Source of the DNA: Eremomyces bilateralis CBS 781.70
Taxonomy: Eukaryota > Ascomycota > Dothideomycetes > Eremomycetales > Eremomycetaceae
DNA length: 64,000 nt
Assembly (NCBI RefSeq): GCF_010015585.1
Contig: NW_022985104.1
Coordinates: forward strand, 82,448-146,447
Reading direction: 5' to 3'
Shown: positions 1 to 11,315 of the stretch, one piece after another
How positions within the stretch are numbered: the stretch's first letter is position 1
Layout: every line of letters starts with the position of its first letter
Translations under genes and position numbers: made by a program
Notes under the pieces: generated by a model
What the model was told of the DNA's origin: nothing
What the model saw: the letters and a program-made list of their open reading frames with translations, nothing else
Databases searched by the model: none

Positions 1-2
1 AA

Positions 3-2367
3 ATGATTACTTCAGCCATTCCCCTCGTTCTCGTTCTGATTTCTAGTCTTGTCCATGCCATAGACTCCCCGCAAGACCAAAACAAGCTCCTGTCATTCAA
101 CGAAACCGTGGTGACCCAAACCCTGCGTGCAGAACGGGCCTCTTATGACTGGGTCTCTACAGGAGAGGATGGAGAATATATCACGAGCCAAAACGGAAAC
201 CTGGTGATCGAGAATGTCGCATCGAACAAGTCGGAAGTATGGCTGTCGTCGGTCCAAATCCCCGAGGACTACTGGGAATACTGGATCAAGCCGGACGCGA
301 CGAAGGTCCTATGGGCGGTTAATTATACGAAGCAGTATCGCTATTCATATTTTGCCTCGTACCTCGTCCTTGACGTCGCAAGTGGCATCACAGAACCTCT
401 TGTGGACGACCAAATCGGAGACATCCAGTACGCTACGTGGAGCCCGACCGATGATGTGATCGCATTCGTCCGAGGGAATGATCTATATGTCTGGGATGCC
501 GGCAATGTCACCCAGGTCACCTTCGACGGCGGCCCAGACACGTTCAACGGCGTCCCCGACTGGGTCTACGAGGAAGAAATTCTCGGCGACCGACACTCTC
601 TGTGGTTCAGCCCCGATGGTGACAAGCTCGCCTATCTCGCCTTCAATGAGACTGGCGTTGAAACGTTCACGGTGCCCTATTATATGGACGGCGAAGATGC
701 GCCGCCATATCTACGAGAGCTTGACCTTCGATACCCAAAGGTTGGAACGAAGAATCCCACCGTCTCGTTTAATGTCTTGGATCTGGGTACATTCAGAGCC
801 ACCAGGTTCCCCACTGATGTTTTTCCAGTCGACGACTTCATTATCGGCGAGGTTGCATGGCTCGCGTCAGAGCACGCATATGTCGCCTATCGCGCTTATA
901 ATCGCGTTCAGGATCACGAGAAAATCGTGCTGGTCAACGCTGTAACCCTGGGAAGTACAATAACGCGTGAAAGACAGGTCGAAGAAGGGTGGCTAGATAA
1001 CAACTTAGCCATTCAGTTCGTTGGAGCGGTCAGTTCCAATTCGACCTACCGCAATGGCACTGAATACCATGTTGATCTTTCTGATTCTTCTGGATACAAC
1101 CACCTCTACCTTTTCTCTGTTCAGGCTGGGAAAGCCATTCCCCTCACTTCAGGGGACTGGGAAGTTACAGGTGAGTGGCACATCCTAGGACCCGGAGACC
1201 ACAATACTAACTTGAGCGATAGATATTCTTAAGGTCGATACTGCTCGGTCGTTGATCTATTACCGGTCTACGGAGCATCATAGTACAGAACGTCATATCT
1301 TCTCTATCAACTATCAGACACTCGAAAAAAAGCCTCTCGTCGACCCAAATGAGCCCGCTGTCTGGTCGGCATCCTTCAGCAGTGGAGGGGGCTTCTATCT
1401 GCTTTCCTACCTAGGCCCAGACGTTCCCTATCAAGAGCTCTACTCCATCAACTCAACCAAACCACTCCGGACCGTGACGTCTAATGCGGCACTGGCCGAA
1501 GCACTGAGGGGATACAAGCTCCCAAAGATCTCCTACTTTGAGCTTGAGCATCCGTCCGGTGTGACTCTAAATGTCATGCAAAGACTCCCAGCAGATTTCA
1601 ATCCCCACAAAAAATACCCAGTCCTTTCTCATCCATATGGTGGACCCGGTTCGCAGAGCGTGAGCAAGTCGTTCCAGCCACTTACATGGGAAGCGTACAT
1701 CGCGTCCGACCCGGAGCTTCAGTACGCCACGTGGATCATCGACAATCGCGGGACCGGATATAAAGGCCGGGCATTCCGTGGTATTGTGACGAAGCAGCTG
1801 GGCAAACTGGAAGCTGAAGACCAAGTCTGGGCGGTGCAAGAGCTCTTGAAAAAGAATAGCTGGGCAGATCCAGAGAAGATAGTGCAGTTTGGTTGGTCAT
1901 TTGGGGCGTATCTTACGGCCAAGGTCGTCGAGCTTGACTCCGGTGTGATTTCGCTTGGTCTAATCACAGCCCCGGTAAGTGATTGGCGGTTCTACGACAG
2001 CATGTACACCGAGCGATACATGAAGACTCCTGAACTGAACCCAGGAGGTTACGAAGAGACTGCCGTAGAAAAGGTCGATGGTTTTAAGAACATCGCAGGA
2101 GGAATATTGATTCAACATGGCACTGGAGATGACAATGTGCACTTCGCTAATTCTGCTGTTCTCGTCGATACGTTGATCTCAGGGGGTATCAGTCCGGAAA
2201 AGATGCAGGTGCAGTGGCTCACGGACAGCGACCATAGCATTGTGTTTCACGGAGGCAACTTGTTCCTTTACAAGCAGCTCACGAAGAAGCTGTACGAGGA
2301 GAAAAAGAGAGTCAGTCCAAGTGGAGGCCACTCATGGAGCAAAAGAGCTGCTCCGCTTTCCGCATGA
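3..2367 (+). CDS. dpp4: Secreted dipeptidyl peptidase IV (S9B family)
   Basis: This serine exopeptidase removes X-Pro or X-Ala dipeptides from peptide N-termini outside the cell. It has two exons, 3-1170 and 1223-2367, with a 52-nt intron (GTGAGT..branch ACTAAC..TAG); the joined product is 770 aa, the normal family length. The first 19 residues form a signal peptide ([19 protein letters not shown]). The N-terminal beta-propeller carries the EEE-type substrate motif ([10 protein letters not shown]) near residue 190. The C-terminal alpha/beta-hydrolase domain carries the nucleophile in GWSFG (Ser615), the acid in GTGDDNVHF (Asp692) and the base in [11 protein letters not shown] (His727). Fungal homologues usually have GWSYG, so Tyr to Phe after the nucleophile is a small deviation. 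N-glycosylation sequons such as NETV and NYT are present. The ATG lies only 2 nt inside the window, so its promoter is not visible. Identity is very secure. Confidence 0.95.
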
Positions 2368-2414
2368 TCATTAGATATATCTTAGCCCCGCAATCAAGAA
2401 AGCGAATATATTGT

Positions 2415-3806
2415 TCACTGGCTCATTTGCACTTGTGCCGACTGTCGCCGATCTTCATTGACCTCTGCCTGGGACGGCCGCTCCGTGCCAGACTCCTCTC
2501 TGTTCCAGACTTGCTGGGAAAATTGAACGGCATCCTCGAAGACTGCCCATTTCGATTGACGTTCGCTTTCCTTGAGCCATCCATCCGGCATCTGGGTCCA
2601 ACCATGCCGAACCCCCTCAACTCTCCGCACGCTGAGTTGCGCTCCTCGTCCGGCCTTGTCGACTTTGGAGGCCCATTCTTCTCCTTGAACAGTAAGATTG
2701 TCTATCGCGGGGAGCACCAGTAATATTCTTGTGAATGGATGAAGTGCTGTAGATTTCGTTGTCATTTTCCGGTCGGGCGTGTTGAGCGTTTCACTTTCTT
2801 CGGCCTTCAATGGGGGATATAGGTCCATTTCCACTTCAACTTCATGATTTGGATCTAAAAGTCCCGGGGATGCTCGAGGATGGGCGGAGAGTTCTCTCGA
2901 AACGTATGTCTCCGCTAGAAGATCGCCGATATTCATCGAATTCCACCAATTCGGGGGACTGGTCATGTTCTCGGGCTTTGCCATATCCATGGCCTCTCCC
3001 ACTTTATTCCCAGCCGACGCTTCAGATACGTTGGGGGCATTAGGGGCTGGAGCTGGAGGTCTCTCGGAAGGTAGAAGTCGCAAGTCGAAGGGAGCATAAA
3101 ATATCAACAGGGCCACTGGTCGCCGCTGTGGATAATGGGGAATAGGTGATGGCCAGCCGGATTTTGAGGTTGGCGTCCCCATGATATGCTCGAAGGGTTT
3201 AAGAAGAGTTTCCGGAATATGCATTCCAAGATTCAGTGCAATATTCGCCCCTGAACTGAAACCGGAGATTGCGACCCGATCTGTGTCAAGAAGATCACGC
3301 TCATCGCCCTCCTCTTTGGCATTCTTGACGGGACCGTATAGATTGGCCAAGATCCCCGACCTCAGCTGCTTCCCAGAATCACTTGTGCTGTCGAAAATCG
3401 CACGAAGTACGTCCTCGGCGTCTTCCAATGCGGCTGGGAAGGGATCCGCCGGTGCCATCCGGTAATCCACGCTGATCACGATCGCACCAAGCCTGCGAGC
3501 CATGAGAGCACAGAAAGGCGCCTGTTCTAAACAGCCTCCGAGGAAAAACCCACCGCCATGGAAGTCCAGCACAATGGGAGCAGGCTCCCAAGAACCGTCT
3601 GGAGGATGTGTGAGGCTAGGGGGAATAAAGACATAGAGTGGGATTTTATGTTTTCCATCCCTTCCTGTGAGATTCAGTATTACCGGATATGGGCCTTCTG
3701 GGTTGGTGAAATTTAAGACTTGGGTTGGAACGAATCGAGGCAATTTGACTAAAGCAGAGCGCCACTGAACGGAGAACGGTAGTGAGGTCCAACTCCTGCG
3801 TGACAT
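2415..3806 (-). CDS. HSL-family alpha/beta-hydrolase (lipase/esterase)
   Basis: A single-exon gene of 463 aa. It carries the hormone-sensitive-lipase type oxyanion-hole motif HGGGF (residues 83-87), followed by VISVDYRMAP, which is typical of the alpha/beta-hydrolase_3 domain. The nucleophile is in GFSSG (Ser184). The candidate acid is the Asp in LPAIDNL and the candidate base is the His in VRHGW, both near the C-terminus. No signal peptide is evident, so the enzyme is probably intracellular. The insertion of about 100 residues between nucleophile and acid is rich in Pro, Ser and acidic residues and looks like a lineage-specific loop. It converges tail-to-tail with the DPP IV gene, 47 bp away, and is divergent from the CDK gene. 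The substrate cannot be told from sequence; a carboxylester hydrolase is the safe call. Confidence 0.85.
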   Translation of the reverse strand: MSRRSWTSLPFSVQWRSALVKLPRFVPTQVLNFTNPEGPYPVILNLTGRDGKHKIPLYVFIPPSLTHPPDGSWEPAPIVLDFHGGGFFLGGCLEQAPFCALMARRLGAIVISVDYRMAPADPFPAALEDAEDVLRAIFDSTSDSGKQLRSGILANLYGPVKNAKEEGDERDLLDTDRVAISGFSSGANIALNLGMHIPETLLKPFEHIMGTPTSKSGWPSPIPHYPQRRPVALLIFYAPFDLRLLPSERPPAPAPNAPNVSEASAGNKVGEAMDMAKPENMTSPPNWWNSMNIGDLLAETYVSRELSAHPRASPGLLDPNHEVEVEMDLYPPLKAEESETLNTPDRKMTTKSTALHPFTRILLVLPAIDNLTVQGEEWASKVDKAGRGAQLSVRRVEGVRHGWTQMPDGWLKESERQSKWAVFEDAVQFSQQVWNREESGTERPSQAEVNEDRRQSAQVQMSQ

Positions 3807-4851
3807 GGTGGACTTGGGGTTCCGTAATTAGGGGAGTCTGAAGGAAAATGGGAGGATTCGACACAAAGGAGCGTTATACGAGTTAGAATATTGTATCGAG
3901 CAGAACGGACATAATAAAGCTTCAGGCTGTGGCAATGATGATGATTCTACAGAACCGATCTATCTCCACCGTCGTGTTTTAGAGGGCAGTGCAGATCGGT
4001 CGAATCGTGAATTCGTGATGCATCCAGGCCAGTGAATGATGTCACACGCACTTCGATATTTCAGGTTAGCGTGAGTGGCGCTGGCAGGTTCATGTGGCTG
4101 ATGAGGCCTTATAGCCTGAAGCATCAAAACGATTTTGCAACTGACCCAATAATATCTCTTTGTTGACTCTAGCGCAACTTGGCAAGAAGTAGCCCCTTGA
4201 TTGGTTGGATTTGCCATACACAGCCTCCGCGAATCGCCTCCTCCAGCGTTTACTGACTTCTCAGTCCAGGACATCTGACAACCATGCGCAATCCTCCATG
4301 TTAAAGGTCAAATCGGCTACATTCTAAACGCCCTCGACCCTTAATAAATTCCTAGCCAAACCTCTTTCATCGAAACCGACCTGCAACTCCCCTCGCTTGC
4401 TGGGCTACTCTTTCCTCTGACCGAAATACCAGCACGCTGCCATCATCTTCCCCTCCGTGACTTCAAAACGGCGGACTTAACCCCCCATCAGTCCTCCTCC
4501 GGTATTCGTACTCCAGGCTCGGAAGCAGAGGAGTCTGTGTCTAACTCACATACAGCACACGGCCAAGCACCAACACGTCCGAAGCTTTCGTCGCGCCCCT
4601 CGACTACCACTCCCAGCCGGACTAGTAGCCGTGCTCCCACCGCTCCGCCATCCCCGTTGGCAGTCGCATCGGCAATCAAGACCGCCGGTGATCTTCTCTG
4701 GGATCCGCAGTACACGTCGCGGCCTCGTCTACCTTATATCGGGCCGACGTACATTGGTACTATTACGGTCAACGATCGTACCGAAAGCTCTATCAGCGTA
4801 CAGAGTCTTGGTGGCGGACAATATCCGTCTCCCGTGCGGAAGTCAGGCAAC
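3807..4851. promoter_or_regulatory. Divergent promoter region, esterase / CDK
   Basis: This 1,045-bp stretch separates two divergently transcribed genes and contains no convincing gene. Two CCAAT boxes, binding sites of the fungal CCAAT-binding complex, are visible: CCAAT at 4146-4150 and the reverse ATTGG at 4200-4204. The 4348-4851 part has no stop codon in the frame of the downstream kinase (see findings), but it also has no ATG in that frame. Confidence 0.5.
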
Positions 4852-5943
4852 ATGGATCCAGGGAAGAGACATCCGAGTAGTTTCCAGCAACTCGAGAAGC
4901 TTGGAGAGGGGACATACGCGACAGTAAGTAGCACATGACAAATCCGTGGCTCATGGATCGCAAGGACGTGTGGCTGACATATGCTCTCCTATTAGGTATT
5001 CAAAGGGAGGAATCGCCAAACTGGAGAATATGTTGCCCTGAAAGAGATTCACCTCGACTCTGAGGAAGGCACACCCAGCACGGCTATTCGTGAGATTTCT
5101 CTCATGAAGGAACTGAAACACAAGAATATCGTCTCTCTTCATGACGTTATCCACACCGAGAACAAGCTCATGCTTGTGTTCGAGTACATGGACAAAGATT
5201 TGAAGAAGTACATGGACTCCCGCGGCGACCGAGGCGCACTTGATCCAACGACCATCAAATCGTTCATGTATCAGTTGCTGAAAGGCATCGCCTTCTGCCA
5301 TGAGAACCGTGTCCTCCACCGAGACCTCAAGCCGCAGAACCTCCTCATCAACAATCAAGGAGACCTCAAACTAGCCGATTTTGGGTTGGCTCGCGCCTTC
5401 GGCATCCCCGTCAATACGTTCAGCAATGAGGTCGTCACCCTTTGGTATCGAGCACCAGATGTCCTTCTCGGTTCACGGACATATAATACGAGCATTGACA
5501 TCTGGTCGGCAGGCTGTATCATGGCCGAGATGTACACGGGACGCCCTCTCTTCCCCGGCACAACTAACGAAGACCAACTCCAGAAGATCTTCCGTCTAAT
5601 GGGAACTCCCTCGGCTCGGAGTTGGCCCGACCTGCCCAATTTGCCCGAATACAAGGCCAATTTCCAAGTCTATGCCACCCAAGATTTGAGGATGATCATC
5701 CCGCAAATCGATCCGGTCGGCCTGTCTCTCTTGACCAGTATGCTTCAGATGCGTCCGGACCTTCGCATCACGGCCGCAGACGGCCTCAAACATCCCTGGT
5801 TCAACGGAATGGCGCCATCCAACCAGCCTCAGCCGATGCCTATGCAGGGGGTGCAGGGAGGCATGGGGCCGCCACAAGTCCCGCAACAGCAGCAATGGGG
5901 TCCACAATCACACATGCCGCCACCGCAACAAGGGGCTTATTAG
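4852..5943 (+). CDS. pho85: Pho85/PhoA-type cyclin-dependent kinase
   Basis: A Ser/Thr kinase of the Pho85/Cdk5 class that pairs with Pho80-type cyclins and links phosphate and other environmental signals to growth and development. Exons are 4852-4923 and 4996-5943 with a 72-nt intron; the product is 339 aa. Visible hallmarks are the glycine loop GEGTYAT (18-24), catalytic Lys40, PSTAIRE helix (51-57), HRDLKPQN (Asp134), DFG (Asp152) and [10 protein letters not shown]. The activation loop ends in [10 protein letters not shown] without the TH-activating threonine pair of Cdc28, as in Pho85 kinases. The C-terminal about 45 residues are Pro/Gln/Met-rich. The start chosen is the first in-frame ATG. 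A. nidulans PhoA is reported to have two translation starts, and here the frame stays open for 504 nt upstream without ATG, so an additional spliced 5' exon is possible. PhoA and PhoB paralogues cannot be separated here. Confidence 0.93.
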
Positions 5944-6196
5944 GAATGGGAAGTTGGGAAGTACAGTGGGAGCGATAAACGGTTGGGCCATTCTCCATCA
6001 ACAAAGATCCCTAGCTTGCATTCTTTTTTCGTGTAATGCTTACAACAATCATGATATATCACGACGATTTCCGAGACGTCCAATCTAAGGTCTGGCGATA
6101 TTCATAATTCACCGACATTGATTCGTTCATTTCATGCATTTTCGTGGCCGTGACTATTCGTGGACCTAACCGATCCCAATTTTGTCACTAGATTCA

Positions 6197-7222
6197 TCAC
6201 AGCATGGGTTTCGCAGTCGTTTCGGGGTCCCTCCGCTCCAATATCCAATTCGTCACATCTTCTGCAAAGGTCTCCCTGTCCTTACCTGGCTCGGCATGCA
6301 CTAGACCACTAGAATTAGACGCGTATCCGAGCAGAGTGCGAACCGACTTACATTTGTGGTACCATCCCTCATAGATCTTGAACGTTAGATCCTCCAGCTT
6401 CGTCCGCTCCACAAACTTCTTCGTGCCGTCGAAATCACACACCCCATCCGCCGTCCCATGGCTTACCCACAACCGCGTCTTCCCCCCCTCTCCGCGCCCT
6501 TCATGCACCGATACCTTGCCGGAAGCAAGGTCCTCCGCTCGTTCAATCAGCGCCGCCAGCCCTTCCAACGACCCCGTGTCATGGCACAGCGCATCCTCCA
6601 CGTAATCCTTCTGCACCTGCGGATCGCGACTCAGCAACGTCGGTTCGATCGTATTCGTGAGCTGGAACCGGGGAAGCAGCTTTCCGGCTAGTCTCCCCAC
6701 CGCCACTTTGATCCACGTCGGTTGCGTGGAGGGATGGAAGGCGATAAAGGGCGCCTCAACGAGGAACCCGCGGATCTGCGAGAGGATGGCGGGTGGGCCA
6801 CGGTCGACGAAGGTTAGCACCTCGCCTCCGCCCATCGAATGGCCCATCAGAAAGACTGGTACGGGCGACGGTAAGACCGACTCGATGACGCTAGCTATGT
6901 CGGATATGACCAGTGACGTCGGACCTGTTTGGCCGTGGTCCGGTCGGGATGGAGACGTGCGACCCCAGCCTCGCTGGTCGAACGATACTACCTCGATACC
7001 TTTGCGTGCAAAAGTCGGGAAGAGATCCCCATAAGCGTTACAATGATCGCTGAATCCATGGACGAAGACGAGTAGGGAGGATGCGGTGCCTGTCGGCTAC
7101 TCAGGATTGTAAGCAGATGGTTGATTCGGACTATGCGCTAGATATACCTTCCACCTCTTCGTATATAGTTCTACCCCATCGGGAACGGTCAACGTGGTTT
7201 CGACGGTTGAGATATCAGCCAT
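6197..7222 (-). CDS. Monoglyceride lipase-like serine hydrolase (Yju3 type)
   Basis: An alpha/beta-hydrolase of the monoacylglycerol lipase family (yeast Yju3, mammalian MGLL), expected to release fatty acid from monoacylglycerol on lipid droplets or membranes. Three exons on the minus strand: 7222-7148, 7096-6352 and 6300-6197, separated by two 51-nt introns; the product is 307 aa. Motifs include VFVHGFSDHCNAY (oxyanion region), FDQRGWGR, nucleophile GHSMGG (Ser112), the acid within SHGTADGVCDFDG and the base in YEGWYHKLHAEPGK, which is created by splicing the second intron out. Without that splice the frame continues through the intron, which would add a false insertion after the YHK residues. 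The exon 1 peptide (MADISTVETTLTVPDG) is a typical start for the family. The tail faces the CDK gene (253 bp gap). Confidence 0.92.
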
Positions 7223-7933
7223 GTTGCGCTCGGGATCTACACGGCAAACAGATATTTATACGTCAACTAATAACAATAAAGATTGATAGTGATACCACAC
7301 ATATGCGAACGGTCTCCAACGCGTATGCAATGGTTGGGACTTTAGGAGTTGTGTTGATCGTTTTGGCGTGTCAATCAATCACGGAAACAATAGGATACCT
7401 GTTCAGAGGCAGTGAGATGCTTGTATTCGGTCAGAAGTACATAGTTTACCTTGACGGGTATATACCCAGGCTTATGTAATCTTATGTAATCTACAAGGTG
7501 CGGTGACTAAGTAATAGCCGCGGAGTTCCGACAAGTTGGGACTAGAGACTTGGAAGTTGAAAATGCCCCTCGAATCACGATCTGATATGTCCCAGCCACT
7601 GCATGTGATATTGTGCCTTACGGCCTTACACCCCCTGAAGAGGGCATCGATATGCAACCAAGTCTTCCCTTCGACAGAGAAAGGACGAATATATCCCTTA
7701 AAAATAATGTGGAGTTCCTCTTCGTCGCTCTGTTACCCTGAATGTACATGCCTACCTCTCGCCATTGATGTTCTGTCAGTCTCTTTGCATCATTTGCACC
7801 TTATGGTCTTCGAGAGCAACTTCCAAACCGTCACCCTGATTCCAGGTTCCCGATCATGGCATCCTTGGTTTGCATATCGTCCTCGTCGTCTGTCGGGTCT
7901 TTTATTGTCAGTGGTGCGAGGCGCTTTCAAAGG
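7223..7933. other. Intergenic, no gene seen
   Basis: About 0.7 kb upstream of the lipase gene and downstream of the next hypothetical gene. Short open frames here have no codon or motif support. I see no RNA gene or repeat. Confidence 0.5.
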
Positions 7934-8728
7934 TCACTGATAGATCTGCTCATTGTTTGCTTCAATCTGAGTATGAAGGTGTGGCTCTCGGTCAGAATGT
8001 CCCCTGGGTTGGTGGGGTACTTCCGTAGGCGTACGCAGCAAAAGTGGATATTGGACAGATGCATTGCGAAGCTGCACTGATTGCTTCGTTGAAATTCCAT
8101 TGTTGATCTCCATGGTAGGCTTCTCAAGCTTCTCGTCCACCTCCATTTCATCAGGTCCTTCTTCCACTTTCTCGACTTCTAGAGAATCCGGGCCATAATC
8201 GGGGTCCGATGCAAGCTCTTTAGTCTCATCATTGTCCATCTCGCCCTCTGTGGATAATCCATTGCCCATATAGCGTGTATCGGTATCACATTCCATTCGC
8301 TGATTAGAGTCCATATCAAATGCTATCTGACTGAAGTTAGAAGAAGACCCTTCCAAGACGGTGTATTCCCTACCCGTAATTTGTCGAACCATTTCAAATC
8401 GCCCAAGGAGTTGAGTTTAATGGTTGACCCATACAGTGCTGTGGCTGCTATCGAACGGTGCTTTTCCGCATCAGCATTCCAACGATCCTTCGCATCCCTA
8501 CTAACGTTCAGTATATTCCTCGAGAGACACGGTGCAGGGATAGACTGATAATGCCAGAATAGATTTCGCAATCACAAACAACGTGTTAAGTTTCGGGTTG
8601 CTGAGATTCGCTTCGTACTCTGATGAACTCACCAACCCTCTCGGCACTAATGAAGTTGTACGCTTTCCGAAGATCACTTTGTTCTGCTCTCGGAGCTTAT
8701 CAAACTCCTCGTCTGTGGACTTTGACAT
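7934..8728 (-). CDS. Hypothetical acidic protein, multi-exon, shares motif with the 10.0-10.5 kb gene
   Basis: Not recognised as a known protein. The first exon (ATG at 8728) begins MSKSTDEEFDKLREQNK. A good donor GTGAGT after PRGL and an acceptor ATTATCAG around 8550 would join it to a frame reading NVSRDAKDRWNADAEKHRS. A last exon ending at 7934 encodes a strongly acidic tail (many D/E, e.g. ELASDPDYGPDSLEVEKVEE). I could not find an intron of correct phase between the middle and last parts, so the exon structure is only approximate and the gene may be broken. The DEEFDKL motif recurs in the gene at 10047-10505, suggesting relatedness to Copia Gag-like sequences. Confidence 0.35.
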
Positions 8729-10046
8729 GGCTAATGTCGGGTAAAAGCGAAGTTGGTTTGTGGTATGGGAGGATGAAGAGTCGGTTTGGAAAGGTATGAT
8801 ACACGGGTGGTAGGCTTCAACTAGATGAATGATTGTCAACAAGATGTGGAAGTGAATTCACAGAACACACGAACAGCGCTTCGCCTTTTAATGATTCGTG
8901 ACTTGATTTCCGTCAAATCTAAGGTAAGTACCTGTTCAAAGCCTGGCTCTTTCCGTGAAGGATACGATACCATCCCACACCCGCATGAATTCTTGTACTC
9001 TCGCCAAGGACGACGACAATTAGTCCGAATACAAATGACCAAAATCTGTCAGGAAGCATAACATGCAAAGGGTGACTGCACGGAGGAACCTTGAGATGAC
9101 ACGGATAGCAAAGAAGAACTTACAACAGGAGTTGACCCCTGAGCCATCCGTTGCGAAGAACCTTGCCCCAGAGCAAAGCAGCTTCTGCCTCACCAGAAGC
9201 AGTTTCCAGAAATAAATCCACAGAAAAATGGCGCCTAAGCCAGGGTATAGTCTTCATAAAAGGAAAAGGTTCTGATGCGTCAGGTGGCAGTCTCAGGGAC
9301 GGGGAATAATGTTTGAGACATGAGTTGTTGAGTTCGTAGGTTTGTAATATCGCCACAGGCCGCGGTATCTGTGAATGTCCAGAATCCCTCCTTGAGGAAT
9401 ATACGACAAAGCATAGACCTGTCGATCTTTCTAATCAGACCCTTCCTCTCCTGGCTGGGGATATTGCCCTTCTCACGGATAATCTTGGCCTACATGATGT
9501 CGAAATGGAAATCGGGAATGTGGTAAAGGTTGGTAACAGTTATATTGAGATTTCCTTGTTCGTGATAGGGACAACGATATCTCTTTGTCCTACGAAAGTA
9601 GTGTGGCTGTCCCCCATTTTGAAAACTCCGGAGGCAGGGGCATAGTCCGAGAACCTGGTTGAAGTTGTTGCAAACATGATCACAGACTAGGTTCCCAGGT
9701 AGAACTCCTGGCTACGACCCCCCGAGGACGAGTTCTCGAATCCCACCGATCCACATGATATTGACGAGACGGTTGAGAACCAATGAAGTAGTTCGATTCC
9801 CTCCTTTGGCAAGATCTGTAGAATCATTCTTCTCGTTTCCATGTTTTCCAGCATGATCTTCGTAAGCTTCCGGATGATGTTTTCCCTGAGTTTCCAGCCC
9901 TGTGGCATCCGGCCCATACTGAAGTAGTAACAGTCTTAATATCGAAATTTGAGGTCGTACCGACATCGCGGCAAGGTCGTCTTACGCCCAGGCATTGCGT
10001 ATGGAGTTGGAGGGAAGGAGACCAGAGGTGGTTGAGTAGAGCTCGA
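8729..10046. other. Accessory-looking intergenic stretch
   Basis: About 1.3 kb between two related hypothetical genes. Minus-strand open frames of 76-84 codons at 9687-9966 and 78 codons at 9120-9356 exist, in overlapping frames, without recognisable domains. They may be exons or decayed remains belonging to the Gag-like gene upstream at 10505. No repeat ends or target-site duplications could be recognised by eye. Confidence 0.35.
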
Positions 10047-10505
10047 TCATGTTCGGGGTCTCAGCGTCGACAGCTCACTCTCTGATACTCCGAAATATTC
10101 CCTGATGGTCTCTAGCCAATATCGTGGAGAGTCCATACAGTCCAAATATACTCTACAACCACACCCCTCGGGGAGTGAAAACAACATGTCATCCATCAGC
10201 CACCATATTCCTTCCCAGGCAAGGTCTCTAGTAGGGCCTTCTCTCTCAAGGTAAAGTTTCTCGTCTGGAGGCAGTTTGTCAAATTCCTCGTCGGTAAGCT
10301 CTGGAGACTGCGGTGGGAAGTTGGGACCGTTGGGTTTGATATATTCCCACACTCCAGTTCGGCACGCTCGGCGAACGATAGACTGAATCCAGAGAGGCCA
10401 GTCCGCCTTAGTCTTAAGGATAGGAGTGGGGTACAAACCGAGCTCGGTGTCTGAATAATAAGGCATAGATGAAGCTGAACAATGAGACTGTAAAGTGAGG
10501 GACAT
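10047..10505 (-). CDS. Copia Gag-like N-terminal domain protein (152 aa)
   Basis: The gene starts at ATG 10505 and ends at 10047. Residues about 30-60 read KADWPLWIQSIVRRA..GVWEYIKP, which resembles the start of the Gag polyprotein of Ty1/Copia retrotransposons and related UBN2/DUF4219 domains (a W-x2-W..I..A..VWEYI..P pattern). A middle part ELTDEEFDKLPPDEK and a tail GVSESELSTLRPR follow. No CCHC zinc knuckle, protease, integrase or reverse transcriptase is visible nearby, so this is either a domesticated Gag fragment, a solo relic, or the first exon of a longer spliced gene. The frame is uninterrupted, which argues against old decay. The relation to Copia is inference from pattern only. 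Confidence 0.5.
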   Translation of the reverse strand: MSLTLQSHCSASSMPYYSDTELGLYPTPILKTKADWPLWIQSIVRRACRTGVWEYIKPNGPNFPPQSPELTDEEFDKLPPDEKLYLEREGPTRDLAWEGIWWLMDDMLFSLPEGCGCRVYLDCMDSPRYWLETIREYFGVSESELSTLRPRT

Positions 10506-11315
10506 AAATGGGAGATTCGTAACGATGGAGCTATGATGTTTGAGTTGCGATTTAAGGTCCTAACCGTTGAAACTTGGCTGGGGCTGATGCAATGGTGCGA
10601 ACTACGGGGGAGGGAAGGGCGAACACCTGCAGTACTTAACTATTTCCACGCGTCAATGAGAAAAAGCCGAGTGAAAACTGAAAAGTACATCAATTCGTGT
10701 AACTCAATATTCCTTATTGGCAGTGGAGGGATATTTAATACCTCTCATTCCCAAATAGCAGGACATGAAATTTGAAAATATATCTTGCCGTGCTTGCTTG
10801 GATGAAAAGGGGCGAAAAGACTGACATTTGGGTGCGGACCAATCAAAACGCAAGATTTATATATCACGTGGCGAGGGGGTGAACTGGCGTGATGGCGTCT
10901 GGTCCTTGGGGGTCGGGGCTGGGAGGGGGAGGTAGAATACGCAGCTACAACAAGTGTGTTTTCATAGTCTCTCCCCTCGTTAGGGTGTAAGTTTAACTAC
11001 GTCTTCTGGTATCCAACAGTTGATCCGATCATTTACAAGACCATGGAGAAGATTCTAGGAAGTCGTGCCCCCGTCGGATCCATATTATGGGTTTCGCAAA
11101 TAGGGGTCTAGTGCAATTGTAGTCTCAACGGTCGACGTAAAGAGTGAGGACAAATGGAGCACTGACATTCCAGCGGGCTTCCTATACAAGATATTGGATG
11201 TGCATCAAAGAATAACGGGTGCCGCCTTGATCTCCTACTACCCAAGGGCCAAGGAGCGATCTTTGACGAAACAACGCTGCCTATCTGATCCCAGTGCGAT
11301 GTATCCCCTGGTGAC
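10506..11315. promoter_or_regulatory. Intergenic between Gag-like gene and AA9 gene
   Basis: About 0.8 kb holding the promoter of the Gag-like gene and the 3' flank of the AA9 gene. A CACGTG E-box is present near 10866. No gene is supported. Confidence 0.4.
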
